A stretch of 64,000 bases of DNA from Oryzias latipes (taxonomy: Eukaryota > Chordata > Actinopteri > Beloniformes > Adrianichthyidae). The DNA lies in the NCBI RefSeq assembly GCF_002234675.1, contig NC_019859.2, forward strand, positions 10,939,983 through 11,003,982, read 5' to 3'. Below are positions 25,901 through 35,803 of this stretch, piece by piece; the first letter of the stretch is position 1, and the number at the start of each line of letters is the position of its first letter. A program made the translations under genes and the position numbers. The notes below the pieces were generated by a model. That model was given only the letters and a program-made list of their open reading frames with translations, did no database searches and had not been told where the DNA came from.

Positions 25901-27949
25901 TTTGAACGCTACAATTAAAGCATTTAAAGGCTATAATGAAGAAATGTCAAGCATGAGACTTATGGTTCTACAGAACAGATTGGTTTTGGACTTATTGGTT
26001 GCTCAGGAGGGAGGTGTTTGTAAGATGTTAAATGATACCTGTTGTACATTTATTCCTGACAACACCAATGAAGGTCACAGCATCACTGAAGCATTACATC
26101 AACTTGAATAGGTTCAACAGGCAATGCAGGATGACAGGAAACCCCAATCTTGGGATTTCTTCTCCTGGTTTGCTTTTGGTTCCTGGTGGCAACTTTTGTT
26201 AAAAATAGTGACACCTATTCTTATGGTACTGATTATATGTTGTGTGTTCACTATGTGCATTTTTCCTTGTATTCAATCTATGATTTCCAGAGCAGTGAAT
26301 GGTGGAGTACAAAGTGTTCTTCTGAGTCAAGAATACAACTTGTTATTAAAGGGAGAACAAGATGACTGTAATGATTTTGAAATTGAAATGACTTGAAAAA
26401 AAAAAAAAAAAAAAACTTCTCATCTGAGTGTAAATTGAAAGTGTTATGAAAATGAAGATGTCACAGAAAACTGAAAAGAGATGTGATATTGGATGTGAGA
26501 TTTTGACATTTATCAATGATAAAAAGGAGGGAGTATGTGAAGGAATTTGTTTTATTATTATCATTGTTTAAATGTATTTCTTTAAATGTTAACTCAGATT
26601 GACCTTTTTACCTCTTCTGAAAACAGTTCTGTGTGTTTGGTCATCTGCTTCTCATGCCCAGCCAGGAACAGGGGGGTTTTACGACACACTGTCCTCAGCT
26701 GATAAGTGATACTGTTTGAAGTTAGAATCCACCAAAGGGGTCATTGTATGACACCCCCTAATGAACTTTTTGTCTTTGTCTTGAATTGTTACCTCCCACT
26801 TGTGTTCTTAATAAAAGCAGCACAGGGAGGGGCAGACCTTTGAGAAGAGAAACGTGGTGGACCTTTTCCAACACATTTGCTCCTCTCCCTCGTGCATGAG
26901 AAACTTGATTCTTGTTGTGGTTTGTTGTTTATAATTGTGTTTTTCTTTAATGTCTAGATGCATTTATCTGACACAGGCTTTCTTTGCTTTTTGTCCTGCA
27001 GCATGTTCATATTTGTATAATTTTGACAGAATATATTTATATGGAGAACAAAATATTACAACTTATTTAAGGTTTAACTTGTGTTCCTGTTTTTATTCAT
27101 ATTTATGTTCAAAAAGTTCAGTTTAAAAGGTTCAAAAGTTTAGCTTTAGTGTCTTCAGTAAACATTTATCTTCTTCGGCCCAAAACCTTAAGCGTGTTTT
27201 TAACTTAGGCCCCTGTGTGACTGAGTTTGACCCCCCTGTAATACGAGTCTAGAAAATTCATGCATTTTTTGTGTAAAATGGCTAAATAGAAGATAGGGAA
27301 CACAACAGGATGTTGTCAAATTTGACAACATGTGGGGGGGGGGGGGGGGGGGGGGGGGCGCTGGTGGGGTTACTCGCCCAGGGAGTAAGTTAGTGTAGAA
27401 CCGCCACTGGGTGGCGAACAGCCTGGACACGTCGCCAGTCTGTCGCAGGGCAAGAAAAAAAAATCAATTTTCGATATTTTTCCTTGTTGCTTATGGCCTT
27501 GGGTGAGTGTAACGGTCAGCGTATATTAATGTTGTGTTTTTAGAATGTGCTGGCGGGTGGTTAAAGGGTTAAAGTGTGGTTTTTCACAGGTACCTGGAGT
27601 AGTCAGGCAGCAGCGAACTGGGCTGGGAGTGCAGCAAAGTCTTTATCTCCCTGAAGATGCGTTTCCCCCAGACGTCCAAAACCCTGGTCACGCTGCGCAC
27701 GGACGCCACGTTCACGCTGTCGGCTGAAGCAGAGGCTGCGGTTAACGTGGCAGAGGTGCTGCTCTTCGCTCTTTCCACCCGCTCAAACCTTCAGGCCCAC
27801 CAACATCAAAAAACAAAACCTCTCAAACTCATACCTCCTTCTCTGTAGTTCCAGTAGCCGTAATCCACATCATTCTCCTTGCTGACAGCTTGGGCCCCTG
27901 TTACCATGGCAACTGCCATCAGTGCCGCCAACAGCGATGGAGGGCCCAT
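18785..27949 (-). CDS. Unrecognised secreted coiled-coil protein, three exons, about 186 residues
   Basis: Coding exons on the minus strand are 27949-27835, 27723-27594 and 19100-18785, with phases that join exactly. Donors are G/GTATGA and AG/GTACCT; acceptors are cttcag and tcctgcag. Residues 1-20 form a signal peptide ([20 protein letters not shown]). Next comes [10 protein letters not shown], then a hydrophobic/charged segment [15 protein letters not shown]. Around residues 88-120 a heptad-like helix includes [19 protein letters not shown]. The tail is basic ([13 protein letters not shown]). No N-glycosylation sequon or catalytic motif was seen. The clean splice phases and the signal peptide argue for a real gene, but I cannot name the family. 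The 8.5-kb second intron holds the hAT/retrovirus nest, while the first intron is only about 110 bp. An alternative exon-2 acceptor cannot be excluded. Confidence 0.7.
19650..19716 (+). repeat. Common teleost interspersed repeat, left part
   Basis: Reads gatcacagggtagctggagcc...gggcaaaggtggcga. It continues after the hAT-like block as ggtggcgaacagcctggacacg at 27410. Other copies lie at 49497-49845 and 51915-52016. Confidence 0.75.
19944..19973. repeat. Poly-A tract
   Basis: An uninterrupted run of about 30 A within the hAT-like interval. Confidence 0.95.
20661..21740. mobile_element. Fold-back (long inverted-repeat) element
   Basis: Both ends carry acgacggagtattagggcca in opposite orientation, followed by an A-run. 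Next come tandem units of the form ctcgtaaatttaggagata. The inverted arms exceed 100 bp. The left arm also has a duplicated gccaccaaaa block. The flanks read atgaaagt and atgaaaga (20653-20660 and 21741-21748), a 7-of-8 target duplication. The unique centre (about 20840-21590) has no recognisable protein. Confidence 0.75.
21798..22235 (+). repeat. 5' LTR, 438 bp
   Basis: Begins TGTGAAGG and ends TGACA. Reading both copies line by line I found no difference from 26536-26973. The only AATAAA-like motif is at 22072-22077 in ttaataaaagc; it could act as polyadenylation signal or as a TATA-like box. Confidence 0.95.
22241..22258 (+). promoter_or_regulatory. Primer-binding site, tRNA-Tyr-like with one extra base
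   Basis: TGGTCCATTCGAGCCGGA lies 5 bases after the LTR. It is complementary to the 3' end of vertebrate tRNA-Tyr as I recall it, except for one additional A after TGGTCC. Confidence 0.6.
22458..22619 (+). other. Array of five tRNA T-arm-like hairpins in the retroviral leader
   Basis: Arms: 22458-22472 (GGGG-TTCAAGT-CCCC), 22496-22512 (ACAGG-TTCAAGT-CCTGT), 22529-22542 (GGG-TTTGGAGT-CCC, 8-base loop), 22571-22587 (GTAGG-TTCGAGT-CCTGC, one G-U pair) and 22605-22619 (AGGG-TTCAAGT-CCCT). The loops fit the tRNA T-loop/box B pattern. Linkers share cctaaaacRcGT and ccagaattct blocks, so the array looks like a tandem duplication of a unit of about 75 bp. No D-arm or acceptor stem accompanies them. 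Confidence 0.65.
23436..24240 (+). pseudogene. gag-like remnant, multiply broken
   Basis: Fragments in more than one frame: a charged stretch at 23436-23669, then a 23600-23821 frame with [13 protein letters not shown], and further capsid-like sequence (about 24050-24190) crossed by stop codons. The position between leader and pol, and the helical composition, suggest capsid; similarity was not tested. Frameshifts and in-frame stops exclude function. Confidence 0.4.
24260..24664 (+). pseudogene. Retroviral integrase C-terminal remnant
   Basis: 134 codons. TPFEMLYGR followed by [15 protein letters not shown] is the usual end of a gamma-like integrase, with the SH3-like C-terminal domain. The catalytic DDE core and all upstream pol enzymes are missing. 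The preceding sequence is gag-like, so a large internal deletion joins gag to the end of pol near 24240. Confidence 0.75.
24866..26396 (+). pseudogene. Retroviral env remnant (SU-TM), broken by a frameshift and a stop
   Basis: The first open stretch, 24866-25918 (350 codons), has a Kozak-like ccaccATGg, a hydrophobic leader, several N-X-S/T sites, a CXXC (CYVC, residues 92-95) and a furin-type RHRR site (residues 283-286). The frame then shifts: 25902-26111 contains the CX6CC motif (26019-26045). A TAG at 26109 precedes 26124-26396, which carries a membrane anchor and a cytoplasmic tail. CXXC plus CX6CC is the arrangement of gamma-type envelopes with disulfide-linked SU and TM. The two lesions would prevent a complete envelope protein. 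Confidence 0.85.
26519..26533 (+). promoter_or_regulatory. Polypurine tract before the 3' LTR
   Basis: A purine run, aaaaaggagggag, ends a few bases before the LTR at 26536, as required for plus-strand priming. Confidence 0.75.
26536..26973 (+). repeat. 3' LTR, 438 bp
   Basis: Same length, ends and sequence as the 5' LTR. Followed by the duplication caggc. Confidence 0.95.
27310..27358. repeat. 22-bp perfect palindrome and 25-base G run
   Basis: 27310-27331 is a perfect inverted repeat (atgttgtcaaa and its complement). It is followed at 27334-27358 by 25 consecutive G. Both are in the right end of the hAT-like interval. Confidence 0.9.
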
Positions 27950-28356
27950 GATCCCCTTTAGAAGGTTTTAGGAAAAGAGAGGAGAATGTAGCAAACGGAT
28001 CAGCACTGATGTTGCTGTGTTGGACAGACAGATTCTACTGGAACAACAGAGCGTTGTTAATCTTTAAACATGAGGTGTGTACTCTACACTTTTCAAAACA
28101 AGTTACAAAATACAGAACACAAGACGTTTTTCCCTTGTTAAAAGTGAAAAGATTTGCCAATAGAATGGTAGAATTAGTCTTGGTAAGATTTCTTAAAATA
28201 GGTTGTAATGTAGCTAGGTAGGTAGCTCCTACCCAGCCGGCAAGGTCAATATACAGTATGGTTTACAAGTGGGCATAAAATGTGGGCCCCAGGAGTGTTT
28301 GTCCACAGTTTCCATGGTGGCCCCACCTGTGTATGCCCACATTGGCTTTAGTGGAC

Positions 28357-28980
28357 CAGGGGCGTAAAAAGAGGGCGTGCAGTATATGCGTCGCATAGTG
28401 GCGCCGGCCAAAGGGGGTGCCAAACCGAAGTTGTGGAAATGATTTATTGTTTGATTTATTTATTATTTCACAGCTGTTTGTGCACATATATTTACACGAT
28501 ATGATCAGTGACAGAAACACATCGTAACTGATTGTGGGCCCCCCCTGCAGCCGATCCTCCCTCACTCGGGTCTTGTACAGAGAGCACAATCCAACGTGTG
28601 TCCGCAAGAACGTGCTGGAGCTGGCTGGCGTAGCAGGAGGGGAAGCGGCCGATGAGGCTGGCGGGACACCAAAAAGCGGAGGGCAGCGGGTGTCAGGGCT
28701 TCTTCTCATTGCGTCTCATAGGAGCTGTCAGCTTTCGGCGGGAGATGAACCTCCAGGCCACAACTTGTGCAGAGCTCTTTTGCCAAACAGTTGGGACAGG
28801 TTTCTGAACGACTTCAGAAGGACAGTCAGAGGTCCCGTTGTCTTCCACACCTGCGCCGGTCTCTGTAGCCTGGTTGGTATTCATTCCTGGAATTATTGCT
28901 GTGTTCTGGGTCTGGTTTAGTTTGGATGGAACTATTTCATCCAAGTAAACGTCATCATCGCCTTCACTGAATTCCATTTC
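28357..28980. mobile_element. Possible second hAT remnant
   Basis: caggggcgtaaaaag at 28357 followed by ggcgccggcc resembles hAT termini. A minus-strand frame of 94 codons (28977-28693, MEFSEGDDDVYLDE) lies inside but matches no family I know. The opposite terminus was not found. Confidence 0.25.
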
Positions 28981-29506
28981 CCGGCTACCATGTTGAATTT
29001 TAGTTCTCCGACGAGGATGTGCAAAGGTTTTGATAACTTTAGGTGAGTTCTTTGTAGACTCTGGTTGCCATTCAGGTTTTATTCATGTTTAATCTGTTTG
29101 GGTTTTCTCCTGGTGCTCAGGTTTCCCCTAAAAAATGTCATAGTTTATCATTGTTTCTGCTGAATACGTTTATGTGTTATTGGTGACTAAAAACAGACAT
29201 TTAGGTGTGAATCTAAATGTTTGAACAAATGGATGGATACATGGATGAAATGAATGGATGGGAAAGTAACATTACATGTGTTATATGTAACAGATCTAAT
29301 GAATTGATATGAATGAGTGAATGAATGTAATGCAACCACAAGGGAACACAATCCAGTTTATCCAGTCCTGATAAATGCAGAGGGTTGTGTGAGTGCAAAA
29401 ACAAACTGAACATATGAATCCCAAACAGAGAAGAGTTTAATATATATTTATATATCACACAATCCGTGGCAGTGAAGCTGCTAATATTAATTTGTAGTGA
29501 AAGCTG

Positions 29507-29718
29507 TAACCCTTGTGCTATCCTAGGCACTTTAACATTGGGAGTTGGGTCATCTAGACCCACTAGACAGTGCGCTGAACCTTTTTTCTTCAATGATTTG
29601 TGATCTTCACTGGTGTCCATGGATTACATGAACTCTTTCCACCTTTATCCACCTTTGTCATGGTAGGGAGAACACGTCAATGTAAGGGGGGGGGTCATCT
29701 GAGATAGCACAAGGGTTA
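29507..29718 (+). mobile_element. MITE copy 2 (TTAACCCTTGTGCTATC family)
   Basis: Complete copy: starts taacccttgtgctatcc and ends gatagcacaagggtta, TA-flanked. Confidence 0.88.
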
Positions 29719-30934
29719 ATGAAATCCCTGAGTTTAATTATCTGTTCCAGAACAGATGAGGGTTCAAAACAATGTTCATGTAGGCTGTTAAACCATTTCA
29801 TTACAGGCGTTCCAGCATTAACTGATTATTTTTTTCATCTTCCACTAAATTCAAGCAAAATACCTGATGATCAAATCATTTGTTGGTGCACCGTTTGGTC
29901 TCGAACGAGGTAACGTCACGCGAGAGAGTCCAGCTCTTTAAATGTATAGACCAAAAAATACAGTGACCAACCCCCATCTGTGTGCAAAATATGAAAGCTT
30001 TACAGGCTGGGGAGGAAAGAAAATAGCGATGGAGAAACTGCAGAAGGCGGCTCACAAAAGCTCGCCCTCTGACCTCCAGTAAAAACACACTGATTACTGC
30101 ACGCCTTCGCTCAGTCGTCGGGCCTGTTATGTAAAATGACCAGAGAGTGTTTGAGAGGACAGAATGAGCTCAGCCCAAGCTGGCAGAGAAAATGGGAGTT
30201 TTAAACGTATCCGTGTTCTGAGAGAGAAAAACAAAAGCGGGAAGACAAGCAAAGCAAAAATTACGTCTGATTGAATCCATGTGAGGAAAGTATGACGTCT
30301 TTCACCAAACTATAACCAACTTGTGACTCACTGTTTTCATATTCTGCATGAGAATCAGTCAAAAGCTCCCAAATCTGCTTCACACAAAGTCACAAACCAA
30401 ACTGATGCCAGATTTCTGTTTGCCAAACTTCCATGGCAGTTCCAGGTGTCACACGCCGGAGAAAGTTGCATAGAAATGATGAAATACTCCCAACCTGCAG
30501 CGATGATGAGATTTCAAGACTCAAGTGGCTTCCTCCTGTTTCCCTGCTCGCTCCTCAGATGTCCAGCGATGAAGACGGCGTTTCTGGTGCGGCGTGGCGT
30601 CTTTATTCGCTGAAGGTCTGGAAGCTGGGGTATCTCCACAGCCCCTCCCGTTCTTACTCTCCCTCTCCTGCTCACAAGCATTCCAGCTGCAGCCAGATGT
30701 GTGGCACATCCTCCTCTTCCAGAGCAGCCCCTGCTCGGCTCTCCTCCTGTCCTCTGAGGGACAGGTGTGAAGGTGGAAGTTTCCAAAGGCTGGTTCGTTC
30801 CTCTTCACTTTTACTTTATGTTGACAGTGCAGATAAATGTCGGTGAAGCTTCTCATTTATCCAGGTGACGTCTTGAAGTTGAGTCTTTGTATCTGGAGCT
30901 TTGAAAGCCCTTGGATGAGTGGTGAAATGTGTTA
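29719..30934. other. Intergenic DNA, no feature seen
   Basis: Overlapping short frames on both strands (for example near 30430-30850) show no recognisable domain or splice structure. Confidence 0.4.
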
Positions 30935-31783
30935 TTTGAACGGTGAGACAGAAAATCACAAAGAAAATTAAGAAATTGGGTAAAGAATTGATATTTTTTT
31001 GCATTTCATTGAGGGAAAGAAGTATTTAACCCCCTGGTAACCATAAAGAGTTCTGGTTCGACTCTCCTAATCAACCTTTCACCTGACTTGAAGACACGCG
31101 TTGTAACAAATTACCTGTAGACAGAATCCATCTCTCAGACGTCAAACCCTCCAACATGGGAACGAGCTTCCAGTGGATTTAAGGTAGAAGATTGTAGACC
31201 TGAATAAGACTCAAGCACGGAGGCGGAAGCATTATGGTTTAGTTGGAACCATGTATTGTCAAATCTTGAGTGAGAACCTCCTTCCCTCCACCACGAGGCT
31301 TAAAATGGGAAAATGACTCAAAACATGCAGCCAAGGCAACCAAAGAATGGCTGAAGAAGAAGCACATCAAGGTCATGGAGAGGCCCAGCCAGTCTGTAGA
31401 CCCTAATCATGTAAAAAACCTATGGAGAGAGCTAAAGCTCATTGTCGCAAAGAGACCACCAAATCTTAATGATTTAGAGTCATTTGTAAAGGAAAATAAA
31501 CCAGAAATTATGTGCAGAAACCTGCTCATCAACTACAAGAAACCTCTGACCTCTGTGCTTCTAATGAGGGTTTGGCCACAAAGTACTAAGTCTTTCTGGC
31601 AAGAAATACTTATTTCCCTCAATGAAATGCAAATAAATTAATGTAAATTTTTTGGTTTTCTTCATGATTTTCTGTTTCCCACAGTTCAAAGGAACCCACT
31701 ATTAGGATGACAGACTGCCAATTTATTTTTACACGGGCAAGCGTACAAATCAGCAAGGGATCAAATACTTATTTCTTCTAATG
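30935..31783 (+). mobile_element. Tc1/mariner-like element with IR/DR ends, left end truncated
   Basis: The right end shows the inner repeat (complement of gagggaaataagtatttc) and the outer repeat atcaaatacttatttcttct. The left has only the inner gagggaaagaagtatttaac at 31011. A plus-strand frame at 31270-31641 keeps the C-terminal part of a Tc1 transposase ([20 protein letters not shown], then NLWRELKL). The N-terminal half is deleted and the frame is interrupted, so it is inactive. Confidence 0.85.
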
Positions 31784-34700
31784 TAATTCATCCACATCAG
31801 AAATGACTGCTGCAAAACCTCTGAGTGTTTTTTTTTTCTAAAAATAGAAAAGTTAGAATTGAGTTACAGATTTAGAAACGTCACAAATGTTCAGCAGTTT
31901 AAATATTTAGCAGTTAAATTAAATTGATAAACATAAAATATTTCTAATACAAATGCATAAAAAAGAACTTAGTTTAATTTAAACCTGAATTAAAAACGAA
32001 ATGCACCGTAATCTTTTTGCAGAAAACAGTCATATAAAAATGTTCTTTGGCTTTCTTGATCTTTCTGCCTCTTTTGCTGTCAGAAAAAATAGGTTTTGAT
32101 ACATCCCTACCCACGAAAAAAGGTTGATGTGGATTAGAGGAGACAGGAAAGTATTGGGAATAACTTATTTTTCATTGACTGGCATCCAGATGGGATCCCA
32201 GCTCTCTGTATCTGTTTTTGTGCAGCAGCAATGAGATCAGAGTTGGCTCATTGATAAAATTCCAAAAAGAAAAAAAAAGGGAAAAGGGGGAGAAGAGGAG
32301 AAAAGCTGTCAAAAAAGACAAACAAATGGGGTTAACTCAAATAAAAAAGGATTTCAGCATCTGACGCCGCCAAAAGCTGAAAGCAGAAAGCTAACGGGGT
32401 GAGAAAGTAAGGCCAGCGCCAGCAGCTGTTTCACATTAGCAGCAGGCAATTTGTCACCTATAGCTGAATTCCAATAACACACCACATTTTTTTTCTATTT
32501 TGACACTGCGCAAAGAAGGTACGCTCTCACACTTTCATGGTCCACAGTGTAACTTCTCCAACACTGTGTGGGTGTGGAGGAAAGCGAACGCTGCGCTGAG
32601 GCCCACCCCCAGAAGCTCGCTAAACGCCCACACTGCAAGCCAAGCTCTTGCTTCAAACGATGAAAGTTAAAAACTGCCCTCCTCCAAAAGCCTTGCCTCC
32701 TATTTTAGGAAAAATGAATCCTCCTTTTAACACAATTTTCTTTGCTCCTATGAGCCAGTTCAACCAAATGCAACACAAATGTGGGCAGGCAATACCTTCC
32801 CACTTTCTTCAAATGCGATTCAAACTTCCTGTTTGAAGCGCATTTGAAAACAAAACTTACTGAGGTCAGTTCACTGGCTAACCACTAGGTCGCTTGTCAC
32901 ACAAACAAAAGAAACTCAGTTTATCCTAATGTAAAACAAATCCAATCAAACAAAGTGTTATCTAAGCATCAGGTCTTATACAATTATCAAAATCACAAAA
33001 AGCTTCAAAATGACCTAATCCAATGAAGAACTTTAACATGAAAAATTAAAAACTGTTGTATTTTTGGAGGAGGTTTTTTTTGGCGAAGGGTGCGATGTTG
33101 GATGTATTCAGACTAGAAAAGTCCGGTGGTCCAGACCAAGTCCTGAAACTTGTGTTTGGTCTGTAGTCACATTGGCGTCAAGCGGACTTTCCTGCTTTAA
33201 ACCAAAGCTTGTAAACAAAACCACATGACTTAAGATCTCTTCAGTCATTGAACAGGAGTTATGAGGGCGGGGCAAAGCAACGAGAGAAAGAATAATGGAA
33301 GTCCTGCGCTTTCCGATCCTTGTCGGGATGGTTCCTTAATTCAAAATGTATATTTCACTGAACAATTTTGAACATCTGTATCAACGTTGAGTACAACACT
33401 TTTTACTTTTACTTTGGTACGGCGGAGTCATTCTGCAAGGAAAATGCTGAAGAGGCGACAGCAAAGAAGGTAAGCAGATAAGTGTTTATAACATATAGAT
33501 TGTGTGAGAAGCAATGTGTGTCACATTAGAAGTTTTTTTTCAATAAGCCTGCATTAATTCTACCAAAATTCAACGAGTTGCGGTGTCTCATCGTTGCTCC
33601 ACGTTTGAGCGACCTTGAGTGCAGAAAATACGGTATACACATTCATTAATAAAACATGCCACCCATTAGATCTTATTCAGGAGCAACTATACTGCGTTGT
33701 GTCTCCATTTTCTTTTTTGGCATTTATCTGGTCTTCAGTCCATCTTTATTGAGTCTGGCCTTATGATTGACCCATCTTTGTCAAAAACAGGAAGTATTCC
33801 AGCTCATAGATCCGTTTGTCTTTCTTCTTTTCTCCATGTTGGGTTTGACATCATGTGGAGTTAAAGAGATACCACATTAGAACTGAAAACTGCTTCAAAA
33901 CAACTCAATCCCAACCTAAGAAATGACCGTCCATCCATTTAAGGTCAAGGAGTAAAAGCGTCAGGCAGCTAGACCAGCCTGAGTTGAGATCAGCATAATT
34001 TTTATCTAAAAGTTGTTTTTGACTAATGAAACATGGAAAACAAGAAGGTCAAATCAACATGGACTTCAGCAGCAGCATAACTTTGTTTTCTTAGTTTAAA
34101 AAGTCAATCATGAGGCCTTCCTGCAGCTCAGAAAACTTCCTTCACTTTCACCCATTCTCCTTCTTTTCATTTGACTTTTCAGCATTTTATTTCTGGCTGT
34201 TTTAAACAAGCCAAGTCTGACCTCATTGGAGCTGCAGCATGAAAAACAGACTGAGAGGGCTAGAATAATATCTGCAAAACAAAGAAAAAGCAAAATGGAA
34301 ATGATCAACCAGGACACCAGTTTTATGACACCGTAAGCCCACTCTTTAGAGGCCAGCTCTTTAGATTGGATCTGGACCCTTATTCTTCGGACAAGCACAA
34401 AAGAAAGCAATCATCTCTGTCTTTACCAGGCTTCTGGACTGCAAAGTTCCACTGCTACCTTAACAGAATCTTGCTACCATAGATTTTTTTTTCTGAAGCA
34501 TACTGTAGCTCTGAAGAGGCAAATCCAGAAACTGGAGGGCAGAGGAACTCGGACAGTTATTTTTTTGACCTCCTTGCAGCTATCATCAATGAGAATAAAA
34601 AGAAACAGCAGCTAAATCTGTTCAACTGTAAAACATACATTAGTTAAAGTCCCATTCTAATCATCTTTTTATTTATTGTAAAAGCGTTCCCAGTGGTTAT

Positions 34701-35803
34701 TTCATTCATTAAATATTTGCCTGTGTGGGTGGTACTGTTTGCACAGAGTAAGCCTGCACTGATTTCCCATCATCCTTTTGTTTATACGCTCTCCCGCTAA
34801 CTCACAGCCCCTCACAACCCCCAGCTAACATTACTGGTGCAACAAAAATGGTGAGCAATATCGGAGCCATCCAGCTGTACAGTTTTGAGCCAGATGGTAG
34901 CTCGGACGAGTAAAACAAAGACATTCATGGATCTATTTGCCTGCAAGTGGATGCATCCGAATGGAGTACAGCAGGAAACATGTTGCATTTTCTAAGTCAC
35001 AAATACAATCTTCTTCAAACTGCTTTTTTCCCCCCTCACAGTTATCTAAAGAAATAAATACTCAGAAAATGCCATTTTAAGCTAAATTTTCTTTACATTT
35101 ATCATCAAAAAATGCCACAAGAATATGTTAAAAACACACAAAAACAGGATTTTAAAAGAAAATTAATTTTACGTTTTATCTACATTTTTTAATATCCAAT
35201 ATGCCCTATTAAAACTTTTGTCATTGATATCCTTCTACAAAATGATACGTCAATGTATATATCTGTTAAATAAGAATGGAGTTTATGAAAGCGTTTTAAT
35301 CTAACAGTGTTGTTAGCTCGTTTCAGGCAGTAGAGGAAAGCTAAAATTGTTCTGGAAACTGCTAAGCTAGCTGGTACCTATAGTCTGTTTGAATCTTTTA
35401 CCATGTTAAAATAAACCAATTAGTAAAGAATCATTTAAAAATATCTTTAACATTCAACTGCTTACCAAAACCACAAGGGTGTTTTTAAATAAAAATGCCC
35501 AGAAAACCTGAACGTTTGACAATCCCAATCAGACTAATATTGCGACCAACTTTTTGGATAAACTGCATCAAAAAGAATTAAATTAATGCATGGTTATTTC
35601 TATGTGACTCTCCAACTGTTTATATTAGGTTGGGTCCCTTTAAGGTCCTCACTGAGTCAACTTATAGGAACAAAATGAGGAAGTTCTTGATTTGCTTCAG
35701 ACCGGAAAACTATCTGTACTTTGTTCACCAAGTGAAAGGAGGAAAACAGTGAAACCCTCTTGAACAAAGACTAAAACCTCTGCGACGGACCCATTTTGGA
35801 GAA
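31784..35803. other. Intergenic DNA upstream of nfam1
   Basis: AT-rich; no gene recognised. Contains dispersed repeat D copy 2 at 34640-35150. Confidence 0.45.
34640..35150. repeat. Dispersed repeat family D, copy 2
   Basis: Blocks gcgttcccagtggt, catccagctgtacag, ggatctatttgcctgcaagtg and atactcagaaaatgcc are shared in order with 56935-57380. Confidence 0.6.

Larger units (their letters stand above)
21798..26973 (+). mobile_element. Defective endogenous retrovirus with two identical-looking LTRs
   Basis: The provirus is bounded by the 5-bp duplication caggc (21793-21797 and 26974-26978). The order is LTR, tRNA-type primer site, long leader, gag-like remnant, integrase C-terminal remnant, env remnant, purine tract, LTR. 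Protease, reverse transcriptase, RNase H and the integrase core are not seen, so it could not have moved by itself in this form. The env features (CXXC in SU, CX6CC in TM) point to a gamma/epsilon-type retrovirus. It sits in plus orientation inside an intron of a minus-strand gene. Confidence 0.93.
19717..27409. mobile_element. hAT-like interval with 8-bp target duplication, host of nested insertions
   Basis: The left end cggtggcggttttt and the right end (complement cagtggcggttctac) form hAT-type termini. They are flanked by an exact 8-bp duplication, ggtggcga, at 19709-19716 and 27410-27417. The duplication sits inside a common repeat that reads through across the junction. After removing the fold-back element (20661-21740) and the retrovirus (21798-26973), about 1.4 kb remains. 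No transposase was found, so the element was non-autonomous or has lost its coding part. Confidence 0.75.

Noticed and set aside
24866..26396. Domesticated envelope (for example a fish syncytin-like gene)
   Set aside because: A frameshift and an in-frame stop interrupt the protein, and the LTRs look freshly inserted. No sign of purifying selection on this copy.
28693..28977. 94-codon minus-strand frame starting MEFSEGDDDVYLDE
   Set aside because: No family recognised, no splice partners, and it lies beside hAT-like terminal sequence. Not reported as a gene.
30433..30856. Overlapping frames on both strands
   Set aside because: Reciprocal shadows in a moderately GC-rich stretch with no domain or splice signals.
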